Translations under genes and position numbers: made by a program | The notes under the pieces: model-generated | Told to the model about the DNA's origin: nothing | What the model saw: the letters and a program-made list of their open reading frames with translations, nothing else | The model's database searches: none | Source: Citrifermentans bemidjiense Bem | GTDB lineage: Bacteria; Desulfobacterota; Desulfuromonadia; Geobacterales; Geobacteraceae | Direction: 5' to 3' | Assembly (NCBI RefSeq): GCF_000020725.1 | Contig: NC_011146.1 | Coordinates: 4,096,001-4,160,000 of the forward strand | Length of the DNA stretch: 64,000 bases | In this document: one piece after another, positions 33,830-43,078 of the stretch | Layout: each line of letters begins with the position of its first letter | Numbering within the stretch: position 1 is the first letter of the stretch

Positions 33830-34594
33830 ATGAGAAAGATTAGCATGCTGCTGTTAGCCGTAGGTTCGTTCCTTGCCAGTTTCGCCACGCAGGCTCCCGC
33901 CGAAGAATTGAAGATAGGAGCAGGCGGCGCCCCTACCGAGAATATCCTGAAACCGGTCCGCTCCGGCTTCGAGTCAGCGACCGGTATCAAGCTCTACATC
34001 GTCGCCTCTGGTCCCAAGAACGCTTTCCTGGACCTGCAAAAGGGAGAAATCGACGCGGCTGCCGCCGGTCTCGATTATCCGCAATGGCAGGCCTTGATGA
34101 CAAAGGAAGGGGCCGAGGTCAAGGATCCGGCAGCCTACACCCCGGTTCTCATCGGCAAGGACAAGGTACGGGTCATCGTGAACAAGGAGAACAAGGTCGG
34201 CATCCTGAGCGCGGATCAGCTCAAGGGGATCTTCAGCGGCGACATCTCCTCCTGGAAGGAGGTCGGCGGGGAGGACACCCCCATACTGCTCGTGATCGGC
34301 AAATTGACGCCGGGGACCAACAGCAGGTTCTTCAAAAAGTTCCTGCCGGGAAAGGAGGTCGCGAAGGACGTGATCGACGCGACCACGGCTGAGGACGTGC
34401 GCCTGAACGTGGCCTCCAACCCCACTGCCATCGGCTTCGGTCCGCTGTCGCTCGTGGACGCTTCGGTCAAGGCGATCGAGACCCCCGAGCTGGCGCGGGA
34501 CATCACGCTGCTGACCAAAGGGAAACCCAGCTCCAAGGTGCAGAAACTCATCGATTACATCAAAGGGGACGGACGCAAGTTCATCAAGGAGTAA
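33830..34594 (+). CDS. PstS-like periplasmic solute-binding protein 1
   Basis: A 254-residue exported protein; the ATG at 33830 has GGAGG 5 nt upstream. After the signal peptide the mature start EELKIGAGGAPTENILKPV and the later LKGIFSGDISSWKEVGGEDTPI and AIGFGPLSL are typical of PstS-like phosphate-type binding proteins (PBP-like_2). TPGTNSRFFKKF corresponds to the PstS anion-binding loop. No PstC, PstA or PstB is nearby; instead a paralogue and a chemoreceptor follow, so a sensing role is likely. Confidence 0.88.
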   Translation: MRKISMLLLAVGSFLASFATQAPAEELKIGAGGAPTENILKPVRSGFESATGIKLYIVASGPKNAFLDLQKGEIDAAAAGLDYPQWQALMTKEGAEVKDPAAYTPVLIGKDKVRVIVNKENKVGILSADQLKGIFSGDISSWKEVGGEDTPILLVIGKLTPGTNSRFFKKFLPGKEVAKDVIDATTAEDVRLNVASNPTAIGFGPLSLVDASVKAIETPELARDITLLTKGKPSSKVQKLIDYIKGDGRKFIKE

Positions 34595-34640
34595 CGTTCC
34601 CCGATCCATTACCGGTAACCAGCTAAACCAGGAGGGCACA

Positions 34641-35399
34641 ATGAGAAAAGGCATCATCTGTCTGGCTGTCGCTGCATGCACCATTTTCACAAGCGCCGCA
34701 TTCGGGGAGGAGATCAAGGCCGGCGGCGGCGGAGCCCCCATGGACGGCTACCTGAAACCGGTAAAAGAGGCGTTCGAGAAAAGTTCCGGCATCAAGCTGA
34801 ACCTCAACTTCAGTTCGGCCACCGCCGCCTTCAAACAGCTCTCCACAGGGGATCTGGACGTCTCGGCCGCGGGACTCGCCTTCGAGGACCTCCTGAAGAC
34901 GGCGAAGAAGGAGAACATCGAAGTCGCCGACCCGGCCGCCTATGTCGCCACCGCTATCGGCGCCAGCAAGATCTACACGGTGAGCCACAAGGACAACCCC
35001 GTGAAGAGCCTCTCCTTCGACCAGCTCAAGGGGATCTTCACCGGGAAGATCGCCAACTGGAAGGAAGTCGGCGGCAACGACGCCCCGATCCTGATCGTCC
35101 TATCCTCCATCAACCCCGCCACCAACGCAGCTTACAAGAAGATCGCCCTGGCCGACGCCCCCTTCGCCGCCGACATCGTGGATGCGGGACGCTTCGAGGA
35201 CGTGCGCGAGAAGGTGGCAGCCAATCCCGAGGCGATAGCCTTCGGCCCGGTCACCATGCTGGACGCCAGCATCAAGACCGTGCAGACCCCCGACGTGGCG
35301 CGCCCGGTGATACTGATCACCAAGGGGGCACCCACCCCGAAGGTCCAGAAGCTGATCTCCTTCATCAAGGGCGAGGGGCAGAAGTTCATCAAGCAGTAA
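34641..35399 (+). CDS. PstS-like periplasmic solute-binding protein 2
   Basis: A 252-residue paralogue of the preceding gene, with the same layout: signal peptide, [40 protein letters not shown] and [13 protein letters not shown]. The loop that binds anion in PstS differs ([14 protein letters not shown] instead of TPGTNSRFFKKF), so the two proteins probably bind different ligands. GGAGG precedes its ATG. It is followed after 124 bp, including a hairpin, by the large chemoreceptor. Confidence 0.88.
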   Translation: MRKGIICLAVAACTIFTSAAFGEEIKAGGGGAPMDGYLKPVKEAFEKSSGIKLNLNFSSATAAFKQLSTGDLDVSAAGLAFEDLLKTAKKENIEVADPAAYVATAIGASKIYTVSHKDNPVKSLSFDQLKGIFTGKIANWKEVGGNDAPILIVLSSINPATNAAYKKIALADAPFAADIVDAGRFEDVREKVAANPEAIAFGPVTMLDASIKTVQTPDVARPVILITKGAPTPKVQKLISFIKGEGQKFIKQ

Positions 35400-35443
35400 A
35401 GCCGGAGAACCGCACAAATTCCACCGTACCCGTCGCGTCAGAG

Positions 35444-35469
35444 CCTTCCCCTTCCGGTGCGGGGGAAGG
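35444..35469. repeat. Intercistronic hairpin CCTTCCCC/GGGGAAGG
   Basis: An 8-bp stem with a 10-nt loop between binding protein 2 and the chemoreceptor. There is no T-tract, so it may stabilise the upstream mRNA or be a member of the dispersed palindromes rather than terminate. Confidence 0.5.
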
Positions 35470-35523
35470 CCCTGGGACCCCATCCACCAAAGGCAAACAT
35501 TGCCAGCAGTACGGAGTAGCAAG

Positions 35524-37974
35524 ATGACCATCAAGACCAAGCTCACCTTGAACGTGATCATAGTCATCCTGATCGTGGCGGGCGTCGCCGTCACCAGCAT
35601 CGTCGGCATGGGTTTCGTCAACAGCCGGCTCCAGGATCTCACCCAGCGCAGCACCCCCTTCCAGATGAGGACGGTCGAGTTCCAGCGCGGGATCCAGGAG
35701 GCGACGGCGGACCTCATCAAGGTGAGCGCCTCCCGCAACCGCGGCGAGTTCCTGGCAGCCAAATCCGAGGCGGACAAGTCGCTCTCTCAGGTGCAAAGCG
35801 GCCAGGCGGCGCTGCAGACGCTCTCCGGGAGCGTCAAGATCGAGGGGTACGAGGCACTGAGCGGCATCGCCACCGAACTCTACAAGGTCACCGAGGGGAG
35901 GCTGCGCGCCGGGGAAGACGCCGCGGCCGCCCAGAAGACCATCACTGAGCGGATGCGGGAAACGACCGCGCGGCTGAAGGAACTCGACGGCAAGGTCAAG
36001 GGGCTGCAGTCGACCAGCTCCACCTCGTACAGCAAGTCCGTGGGCGCCACCAAGAACGTCTCGGACCGCGCCGGCAACATCGACGCCCTGAAGCTGACCA
36101 TGAAGGATTTCCAGCTCGGGCTTTTGGAGATCAGCAAAGCGCAGAGTAAGAAGGGGGTCCTGATCACGCAGGCAAAGTGCAACTCGGCCATGAACAAGGC
36201 GCTGCAAAACCAGGCCGCTAAAGATTCGAACTCCATCTCCTCGGAGCTGAAGCTTCTGGGGAGCAAGATACCGCCGTTCATCAAGCTGCAAAACGCCGCA
36301 CTGGAGCCCGGGGCGACGGATACTTCGGCGCGGGACCAGCTCTTTGGCGAGATCGTCCACATGCTCAGTACCATCAACCTTGCCCTGGAGCAGGAATCCG
36401 CCATGGCCTCGGATACGCTCTCGGCCGAAACCCGCAAGCAGAGCACCTACTTCGGCAACTCCAACCTGGCCACCTACGTCATGGCGGGGAACTCGGAGCT
36501 GCTTTCACTGGGGCTCAAGGTCGACGGCCTGGTCGCGAAGCTCTTCACTGCGGCGAGCGTGCAGGAGGTGGACGCAATCCAGGCGGAGCTCTCCGGCATC
36601 TTCGCCCGCATCGGCCAGACCGACGCGATGCTCGCCAAATCCCTCGCCAAGCTGAACGCCAGCCGGGAGGCCGCGATCCTCAAGCAGGCCGGCGGCGCCC
36701 TGGAATCGATCCGCGGACTCCTCACCCTGAAGGACGGGGTGATCGCCAAGCTCCGCAACCGCCTGGAGATGGAGAACCAGGCGGCAACGGCCAAAGGGAA
36801 ACTGAGGGAGATCGTCCTCAAGCAGGCAGAGAGCGGGAAGCAGACCGTGAGCGTCGCGCAGGTGAACCAGGAGAAGGCTATCGCCACCGTCAACAAGATG
36901 GTCCGCTTCACGACGCTCCTGGTCGGCGCCATCAGCATCGGCGCGGCCCTGTTCGGCATGATCTTCGGCAGCTGGGTCTACCGCTCGATATCCAAGCCGC
37001 TGGCGCAGCTTCTGGGCGTCTCGCAGGCGGTGGCGAAGGGGGATTTGGCGGTGAAGATCGACACCACCAACAAAGACGAGGTTGGGAAGGTCCAGCTCGC
37101 CATGGCCGAGATGGTGGACAACCTCAGGGGGATGGTAGGGAAGATCAAGGGCGCCACCGAGAGCCTCGCCAGTAGCTCCGAGGAACTCTCCGCCACAGCG
37201 GTCGCTCTCGAGCGGGGGGCCGAAGAGCAGACTACCCGCATCGACCATTCGGCGACGGCCATGACCGAGATGACCCAGACCACCATCGAGGTGGCGAGAA
37301 ACTCCACCGACACCTCCGACGCCGCGGCGCAGATGAAGGCCATAGCCGAGCGGGGCCGCAGCGCCATGCAGGTCACCGCAAACGAGCTCGATCAGTTCGC
37401 CGAGTCGGTGAAGGAGGCGGCCGGGAAGGTGGAATCGTTGGGGAAGCAGTCGGAGGAGATAAGCGACGTGGTGACGCTGATCAACGACATCGCCAACCAG
37501 ACCAACCTGCTGGCGCTAAACGCGGCAATCGAGGCGGCGCGCGCCGGGGAACAGGGGCGGGGCTTCGCAGTCGTCGCCGACAACGTGCGGGAACTGGCCG
37601 AGCGGACCGCGACCGCGACCTCCGATATCTCGCAGACGGTGAAGAACATGCAGGGGAGCGTCAAGTCCTCGGTCGACTTCATGTACGCCGAACGGGACTC
37701 GGTGCAAAGGGTGCAGGAGCAGGTGCAGCAGACCACGGCCGCCATCGGCGAGATCGTCACCTTCGTGGAACAGGTGGCCGACATGGTCCAGCGCATAGCG
37801 GTGGCTGCGGAGGAACAGTCCTCGACCAGCGAGGAGGTTTCCCACAACATGGACGGCATCCAAAACATAGCCGGGGAGCTGCGCAGCTCCTTCGCCGACA
37901 TCAAGAACTCGTCGGGGAGCCTCTCCCACCTGGCCACCGAACTAAACGGCATGGTGGGGTGGTTCAAGGTGTAG
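35524..37974 (+). CDS. Methyl-accepting chemotaxis protein with very long helical sensor domain
   Basis: An 816-residue chemoreceptor from the ATG at 35524 (CGGAG 7 nt upstream). TM1 is about 7-29 and TM2 about 460-482, leaving roughly 430 periplasmic residues that look entirely helical (Ala, Lys, Glu, Leu rich, no long beta pattern), two to three times a normal 4HB domain. HAMP and the signalling domain follow ([27 protein letters not shown], with Asn instead of the Glu seen in the other two receptors). Being last in an operon with two solute-binding proteins, it may read their ligand-bound state. Confidence 0.93.
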   Translation: MTIKTKLTLNVIIVILIVAGVAVTSIVGMGFVNSRLQDLTQRSTPFQMRTVEFQRGIQEATADLIKVSASRNRGEFLAAKSEADKSLSQVQSGQAALQTLSGSVKIEGYEALSGIATELYKVTEGRLRAGEDAAAAQKTITERMRETTARLKELDGKVKGLQSTSSTSYSKSVGATKNVSDRAGNIDALKLTMKDFQLGLLEISKAQSKKGVLITQAKCNSAMNKALQNQAAKDSNSISSELKLLGSKIPPFIKLQNAALEPGATDTSARDQLFGEIVHMLSTINLALEQESAMASDTLSAETRKQSTYFGNSNLATYVMAGNSELLSLGLKVDGLVAKLFTAASVQEVDAIQAELSGIFARIGQTDAMLAKSLAKLNASREAAILKQAGGALESIRGLLTLKDGVIAKLRNRLEMENQAATAKGKLREIVLKQAESGKQTVSVAQVNQEKAIATVNKMVRFTTLLVGAISIGAALFGMIFGSWVYRSISKPLAQLLGVSQAVAKGDLAVKIDTTNKDEVGKVQLAMAEMVDNLRGMVGKIKGATESLASSSEELSATAVALERGAEEQTTRIDHSATAMTEMTQTTIEVARNSTDTSDAAAQMKAIAERGRSAMQVTANELDQFAESVKEAAGKVESLGKQSEEISDVVTLINDIANQTNLLALNAAIEAARAGEQGRGFAVVADNVRELAERTATATSDISQTVKNMQGSVKSSVDFMYAERDSVQRVQEQVQQTTAAIGEIVTFVEQVADMVQRIAVAAEEQSSTSEEVSHNMDGIQNIAGELRSSFADIKNSSGSLSHLATELNGMVGWFKV

Positions 37975-37999
37975 CAAAGCTGGAGCTTTACGCGCATTG

Positions 38000-38025
38000 G
38001 GTTCCCAAGCCGGAGCTTGGGAACC
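38000..38025. repeat. Inverted repeat GGTTCCCAAGC-CGGA-GCTTGGGAACC
   Basis: A perfect 11-bp stem with a 4-nt loop just after the chemoreceptor operon. The neighbouring GCTGGAGCTTTACGCG repeats part of it. A dispersed REP-like element or a terminator without T-tract. Confidence 0.7.
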
Positions 38026-38187
38026 AGAGAATTCCTCTTTCTCCGACCTCTTCCGTGGCCAGCGTTTTTTTTAGCTTCGCACTTGTCGCATCGATACGTT
38101 ATACTGCGGGACGTGCCGTTTCATGAGAAGCTGCGCGCCCCAGCCGCAGCCCTCCCGCACAAAACGCCAACGCAGTTTAAGGAACAC

Positions 38188-38862
38188 ATGCGCATCCTGA
38201 TCGTCGAGGACGAACAAAAGGCCGCCAACTATCTCAAGAAGGGGCTCAGCGAAAACGGCTTCAGCGTGGACATAGCCAACGACGGCGAGGACGGGCTGCA
38301 CCTGGCCCTGACCGAGGTGTACAGCCTGATCATCCTCGACGTTATGCTCCCGATACGCGGCGGATGGTCCATCATCAAGGAACTGCGCGCCGCGGGAAAC
38401 GACGTCCCGGTCATCTTCCTGTCGGCGCGCGACGAGGTGCACGACCGGGTGCACGGCCTGGAGCTTGGGGCCGACGACTACCTGGTGAAACCCTACGCCT
38501 TCTCCGAGCTTCTGGCCCGCATCCGCATCATACTGCGCCGCTACCCGCTGCAGCAGTCCGAGTCCATGAAGCTGGCCGACCTGGAGCTGGACCTGATCCG
38601 GCACAAGGCCCGGCGCGGCGGCCGCTCGCTCGACCTCACCGTCAAGGAATTCCAGCTCCTCGCCCTGATGCTGCACCGGCGCGGCGAGGTCTTGAGCCGC
38701 ACCACCATCTCCGAGCAGATCTGGGGCATCAACTTCGACACCGACACCAACGTGGTGGACGTGGCGATCAGAAGGCTCAGGAAGAAGGTCGACGACCCCT
38801 TCCCGGTCAAACTCATCCAAACCATCAGGGGAGTAGGCTATGTCCTCGACGAGACCGCCTGA
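38188..38862 (+). CDS. OmpR/PhoB-type response regulator, CusR-like
   Basis: A 224-residue transcription factor; the ATG at 38188 follows AAGGA closely and opens [16 protein letters not shown]. The receiver (about 1-115) has the acidic pair EDE, phospho-Asp in LIILDVMLP, Ser in FLSARD and Lys in VKPYAF. The C-terminal winged helix has [18 protein letters not shown] and [14 protein letters not shown]. Closest in pattern to heavy-metal regulators CusR/CopR. TATACT at 38100-38105 may be its -10 box. Its 3' end overlaps the kinase gene by 23 nt. Confidence 0.93.
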   Translation: MRILIVEDEQKAANYLKKGLSENGFSVDIANDGEDGLHLALTEVYSLIILDVMLPIRGGWSIIKELRAAGNDVPVIFLSARDEVHDRVHGLELGADDYLVKPYAFSELLARIRIILRRYPLQQSESMKLADLELDLIRHKARRGGRSLDLTVKEFQLLALMLHRRGEVLSRTTISEQIWGINFDTDTNVVDVAIRRLRKKVDDPFPVKLIQTIRGVGYVLDETA

Positions 38863-40309
38863 ACCCCGCCGCTCCACCTCCATCACCGCGCGCCTGGTCG
38901 CCTTCTACCTGATCAGCACCCTTTTGATACTCCTTTGCACCAACTGGTTCCAGTTCAAGGCGCTCTCCAAGGACCTCAACTACGAGGACAACGATTTCGT
39001 GCTGGAAAGGATCAACTCGCTGCGCGACATCGTGGCCCGGCACCCGGACGCGCTGAGGGACCAGATACCGATCGACAGGCCGGGGCAGCCCGTGCGGCAC
39101 CTGGTTCGGATCCAGGACGCGGAGGGGCGCACCCTGCTGGAGTCGCCGCAGATGTCGGAGTTGGCGGTGGGGCTTTTCCCGCCGGCGGTGACCGCGCAGG
39201 AAAACATCGGCCGCAGCGCCAAGTACCGCGCGTCCAATCACAGGCGCTACCTCCTGAACGCTGCCTGGGCCGGGAAGGAGGGCGATCCGCACTTCCGGCT
39301 GTTGCAGGTGGCGCTGGACATAACCAATGAAGACGCCCTGATTTCCAAGTACCTGCTGCGTACCGTGGCCGCGGTGGCCATAGGGCTGCTGCTCGCTGCG
39401 GGGCTCGGGGTCCTCATCGCCCGCCGGGGCTTGAGGCCGCTGCAGGAGATGGCGGCAAAGGTGGCCCGGATCACCGAGGCCGACCTGCACCAACGGGTCG
39501 GGACGACGACGAGCTGGCCTAACGAGCTGGACCAGTTGACCGCGGCTCTCGACGCCATGCTGGCCCGGCTGGAGGAATCCTTCGCACGGCTGTCGGAGTT
39601 TTCAGCAAACCTGGCCCACGAGCTGCGCACGCCGATCAACAACCTGCGCGGCGAAGCCGAGGTCGCGCTGTCCCGGGCACGCTCCGAAGAGGAATACCGT
39701 CGCATCATCGAGTCGAGCATCGAGGAGTACGAGCGGCTGGCCCGCATGGTGGGGGACATCCTGTTCCTGGCCCGGCCGGACCGCGCCCACGAAAAGCGCC
39801 TGATCGACGCGAGGCAGGCCTTGGAAACGCTGGCGGAGTACTACAGCAACGTTGCGGAGGAGCAGCAGACTTCCATCTCGGTGGAGGGGAGCGGCGACAT
39901 CTGCGTAGACCCCAACCTGTTCCAACGCGCCGTGGGGAACCTCATCTCGAACGCGCTGCACTACACCCCGAAGTCCGGGCGCATCTCCCTGAAGATCGAC
40001 CATAAGGAGGACGGCTCGGTCGCCATCTCCGTCGCCGACAACGGCATGGGGGTGGACGAAGCGGAGCTGCCGCGCGTCTTCGATCGCTTCTACCGCTCGC
40101 CGCAGGCCCGCCTGGTGTACAACCAGGGGAGCGGTCTCGGGCTCGCCATCGTCCGTTCCATCATGACCCTGCATGGCGGCAGCGTCTCTGTCGCCAGCGC
40201 TCCCGGGATAGGGACCACCGTCACCCTCAGTTTTGCACCTCCCCCGCCGGGTGCAGTTGCAGAACAAGTCCCCCCCTCCCTTGACGGGAGGGGGACGGGG
40301 GGGGGGTGA
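38840..40309 (+). CDS. CusS-like heavy-metal sensor histidine kinase
   Basis: A 489-residue membrane kinase, partner of the preceding regulator (overlapping start). TM1 is about 13-34, a periplasmic sensor about 35-165, TM2 about 170-192, HAMP, then HisKA with [20 protein letters not shown] (His260) and HATPase with [15 protein letters not shown] and GSGLGLAIV. The spacing fits the heavy-metal sensor kinase family (TIGR01386). The last 20 or so residues ([19 protein letters not shown]...) are encoded inside a G/C palindrome, so the natural C-terminus has been replaced by repeat sequence. Confidence 0.92.
   Translation: MSSTRPPEPRRSTSITARLVAFYLISTLLILLCTNWFQFKALSKDLNYEDNDFVLERINSLRDIVARHPDALRDQIPIDRPGQPVRHLVRIQDAEGRTLLESPQMSELAVGLFPPAVTAQENIGRSAKYRASNHRRYLLNAAWAGKEGDPHFRLLQVALDITNEDALISKYLLRTVAAVAIGLLLAAGLGVLIARRGLRPLQEMAAKVARITEADLHQRVGTTTSWPNELDQLTAALDAMLARLEESFARLSEFSANLAHELRTPINNLRGEAEVALSRARSEEEYRRIIESSIEEYERLARMVGDILFLARPDRAHEKRLIDARQALETLAEYYSNVAEEQQTSISVEGSGDICVDPNLFQRAVGNLISNALHYTPKSGRISLKIDHKEDGSVAISVADNGMGVDEAELPRVFDRFYRSPQARLVYNQGSGLGLAIVRSIMTLHGGSVSVASAPGIGTTVTLSFAPPPPGAVAEQVPPSLDGRGTGGG
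40267..40307. repeat. Dispersed G/C palindrome overlapping the CusS-like 3' end
   Basis: CCCCCCTCCC-TTGAC-GGGAGGGGG followed by ACGGGGGGGGG. It supplies the last codons and the stop of the sensor kinase. Confidence 0.7.
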
Positions 40310-40417
40310 AGCACCGGCAGCCGGCGCCATACATCTTTTTCACGAGACTTTTCCCCGCAATTTGGCTAGCATGGCCCACTTGAAGCTAAGCAATAAGACC
40401 GCCGCCACAGGAGCAGC

Positions 40418-42955
40418 ATGAAACAGGGTGACGCCAACCAAAGAAGAGTCGAGACGGCGAGGATCGTCGGCATCTACGCCATCTTCGGCCTGGCCTGGAT
40501 CTACGGGTCCGACCACGTCCTGGACTGGATGTTCGAAGACCGCGCCCTGCTGCTCCGGATCGCCGTCGCCAAAGGCTTCCTCTTCATACTCTGCACCGCT
40601 GCGCTGCTCTATTTCCTGATCAGCCGCTATCTCGACAGGCTCGGCGCCGCCGAGCGCGAAAGGCTCGAGATCCTGGACAACTACCGGACCATCTTCAACG
40701 CCACCAACGAAGCCATCTTCCTCCACGACATCGACAGCGGCCGCATCCTCGACGTGAACCAGCAGGTACTGGAGATGTACGGCTATACGCGGGAAGAGGC
40801 GCTAGCCGGCGACATCGGCCTGTTTTCCGCGGGGAGCGCCCCCTATTCCCAGTCCGAGGCGGTCGCCAAGGTGCGCAAGGCGGCCGATGAGGGGCCGCAG
40901 GTATTCCAATGGCTCGCCAAAAGGAAAAACGGCGAGCAGTTCTGGGCCGAGGTGTCGCTCAGGAGGACTACTGCCCGGGGGAAGCTCGCCATCATCGCCG
41001 TGGTCAGGGACGTGACCGAACGCAAGAGGCAGGAGGACGCCCTCAAGGAGAAAAACGCCCACCTGCGTTTCTTCTTCGAGTACGCGCCGGCCTCCCTGGC
41101 CATGTTCGACCGCAAGATGCGCTATATGCAGGTGAGCCGCCGCTGGCAGAGCATGTACGGGCTGGGCGACCGCAACCTGATCGGGCTGTCGCACTACGAC
41201 GTCTTCCCCGAGATTACCGAGCGCTGGAAGGAGTTGCACCGGCGTGGCCTTGCGGGGGAGGTCCTCGGGGAGGAGGCGGACCGGTTCGTGCGCGCCGACG
41301 GCACCGTGCAGTGGGTGCGCTGGGAAATCCGCCCCTGGTACGAGGCGGTGGACCGAGTCGGGGGGATCGTCATCTTCACCGAGGACATCACCCAGAGAAA
41401 ATTGACCGAGGAGGCGCTCTCCGCCAACGAGCGCTTCCTGCGGATGCTCACCGACCAGCTCCCCGGCATGGTGGCCTACTGGGACAACGACCTGCGCTGC
41501 AGCTTCGCCAACAAGGCCTACCAGGAGTGGTTCGGCAAAAGCCCAGAGCAGATGATCGGGATCACCCTGCCGGAACTGCTGGGGGAAAAACTCTTCGCGG
41601 AAAACGAGCAGTACGTCCGGAAAGCCCTGGCGGGCGAGCCGCAGCACTTCGAAAGGACCCTGGTGAAGCCGGGGGGAGAGAAGGGCTACACCTGGGCGCA
41701 TTACATCCCGGACAAGATAGGGGGCGTTACCAGGGGGTTCTATGTCCTCGTCTCCGACGTGACGGAACTGAAGCTCGCCGAGGCGGAGAAGGTCCGGCTG
41801 GAATCCCAGCTGCAGCAGGCGCAAAAGCTGGAATCGGTGGGACGTCTGGCAGGCGGCGTGGCGCACGATTTCAACAACCTTCTCACCGTGATACTGGGGC
41901 TGGCGCAACTGGGGATGGGGGAACTCGACCCCGGCGACCCGGTCCGCGGCCGGCTCGAAGGGATCAGGCAGGCGGCCGAGAAGTCCGCCGCGCTGACGCA
42001 ACAGCTGCTTGGTTTCGCCAGGAAGCAGACCATCGCCCCCGTAATGCTGGACCTGAACCAGACGGTGGAGCAGATGCTGAGCATGCTGAAACGGCTGGTG
42101 GGCGAAAATATCGAGGTGGTGTGGCGCCCGGCGCGGGAGCTTTGGCGGGTCAAGATGGACCCGACCCAGTTGGATCAGATCCTCGCCAACCTCTGCGTCA
42201 ACGCCCGCGACGCCATTGACGATGTCGGCAGGATCATCATAGAGACTGGAAACGCAAGGCTCGACCAGGAATACTGCGCCGCCCGCTTCGGGTTCGTTCC
42301 CGGCGAGTACGTGCAGTTGACGGTGAGCGACGACGGCTGCGGCATGGATAAGGAGATGATGGCGCACATCTTCGAGCCTTTCTTCACCACGAAAAAGCTG
42401 GGGAAGGGAACGGGGCTAGGTCTCGCCACCCTGTACGGCATCGTCAAGCAGAACAACGGCTTCATAAACACCTACAGCGAGCCCTGCGCGGGAACCACCT
42501 TCAAGATCTACCTTCCCCGCCACGATGCGGCAAAGGCCGAGACGTTGCCGGAGCCTGCGGAGCAGCCGGTTTCCCGCGGCCACGAGACTATCCTGCTGGT
42601 GGAGGACGAGCCTAGCATCCGGGAGGTGACGATTTCCCTGTTGCAGCTGCAGGGGTACCGGGTGCTGGCAGCGGGACTCCCCCGCGAGGCCCTGGAACTC
42701 GCCCGCGCCCACGCAGACGAGATCGACCTGGTGATGACCGACGTGGTGATGCCCGAGATGAACGGCAGGGAACTGGCGCGCAGCCTCCTCGCCATCTCTC
42801 CCCGACTGAAGGTCCTGTTCATGTCGGGATACACGGCCAACGTCATCGCCCACCACGGCGTGCTCGAGGAAGGGGTCAACTTCATCTCGAAGCCGTTTTC
42901 GCTGCCGGACCTGGCGGAAAAGGTGCGCGAGGTGCTGGACGCGAAGACGCCGTGA
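40418..42955 (+). CDS. Multi-PAS hybrid sensor histidine kinase with receiver domain
   Basis: An 845-residue protein. Two N-terminal hydrophobic helices (about 16-36 and 47-68), then three PAS domains (roughly 85-200, 215-335 and 345-460; the first ends VRDVTERKRQ, the second FTEDITQRKL), HisKA with VAHDFNNLLTVILG (His483), HATPase (NLCVNARDAI, SDDGCGMD, GTGLGLATLYG) and a C-terminal receiver with VEDEP, phospho-Asp775 in MTDVVMPEMNG and SKPFSLPDL. HDFNN type kinases often pass phosphate through their own receiver. No DNA-binding partner adjoins. Signal unknown. Confidence 0.93.
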   Translation: MKQGDANQRRVETARIVGIYAIFGLAWIYGSDHVLDWMFEDRALLLRIAVAKGFLFILCTAALLYFLISRYLDRLGAAERERLEILDNYRTIFNATNEAIFLHDIDSGRILDVNQQVLEMYGYTREEALAGDIGLFSAGSAPYSQSEAVAKVRKAADEGPQVFQWLAKRKNGEQFWAEVSLRRTTARGKLAIIAVVRDVTERKRQEDALKEKNAHLRFFFEYAPASLAMFDRKMRYMQVSRRWQSMYGLGDRNLIGLSHYDVFPEITERWKELHRRGLAGEVLGEEADRFVRADGTVQWVRWEIRPWYEAVDRVGGIVIFTEDITQRKLTEEALSANERFLRMLTDQLPGMVAYWDNDLRCSFANKAYQEWFGKSPEQMIGITLPELLGEKLFAENEQYVRKALAGEPQHFERTLVKPGGEKGYTWAHYIPDKIGGVTRGFYVLVSDVTELKLAEAEKVRLESQLQQAQKLESVGRLAGGVAHDFNNLLTVILGLAQLGMGELDPGDPVRGRLEGIRQAAEKSAALTQQLLGFARKQTIAPVMLDLNQTVEQMLSMLKRLVGENIEVVWRPARELWRVKMDPTQLDQILANLCVNARDAIDDVGRIIIETGNARLDQEYCAARFGFVPGEYVQLTVSDDGCGMDKEMMAHIFEPFFTTKKLGKGTGLGLATLYGIVKQNNGFINTYSEPCAGTTFKIYLPRHDAAKAETLPEPAEQPVSRGHETILLVEDEPSIREVTISLLQLQGYRVLAAGLPREALELARAHADEIDLVMTDVVMPEMNGRELARSLLAISPRLKVLFMSGYTANVIAHHGVLEEGVNFISKPFSLPDLAEKVREVLDAKTP

Positions 42956-43078
42956 CGCGCTGAGAAGCGACCCAGCTTCCCGCATGACAGAATTGTCATC
43001 TCGGTGCAATGTTCCAGCAACGCTTACTCCTGTATCTTATCGTCGCCCACGGGCAATACCCATCCGAGGTTACCAAAC

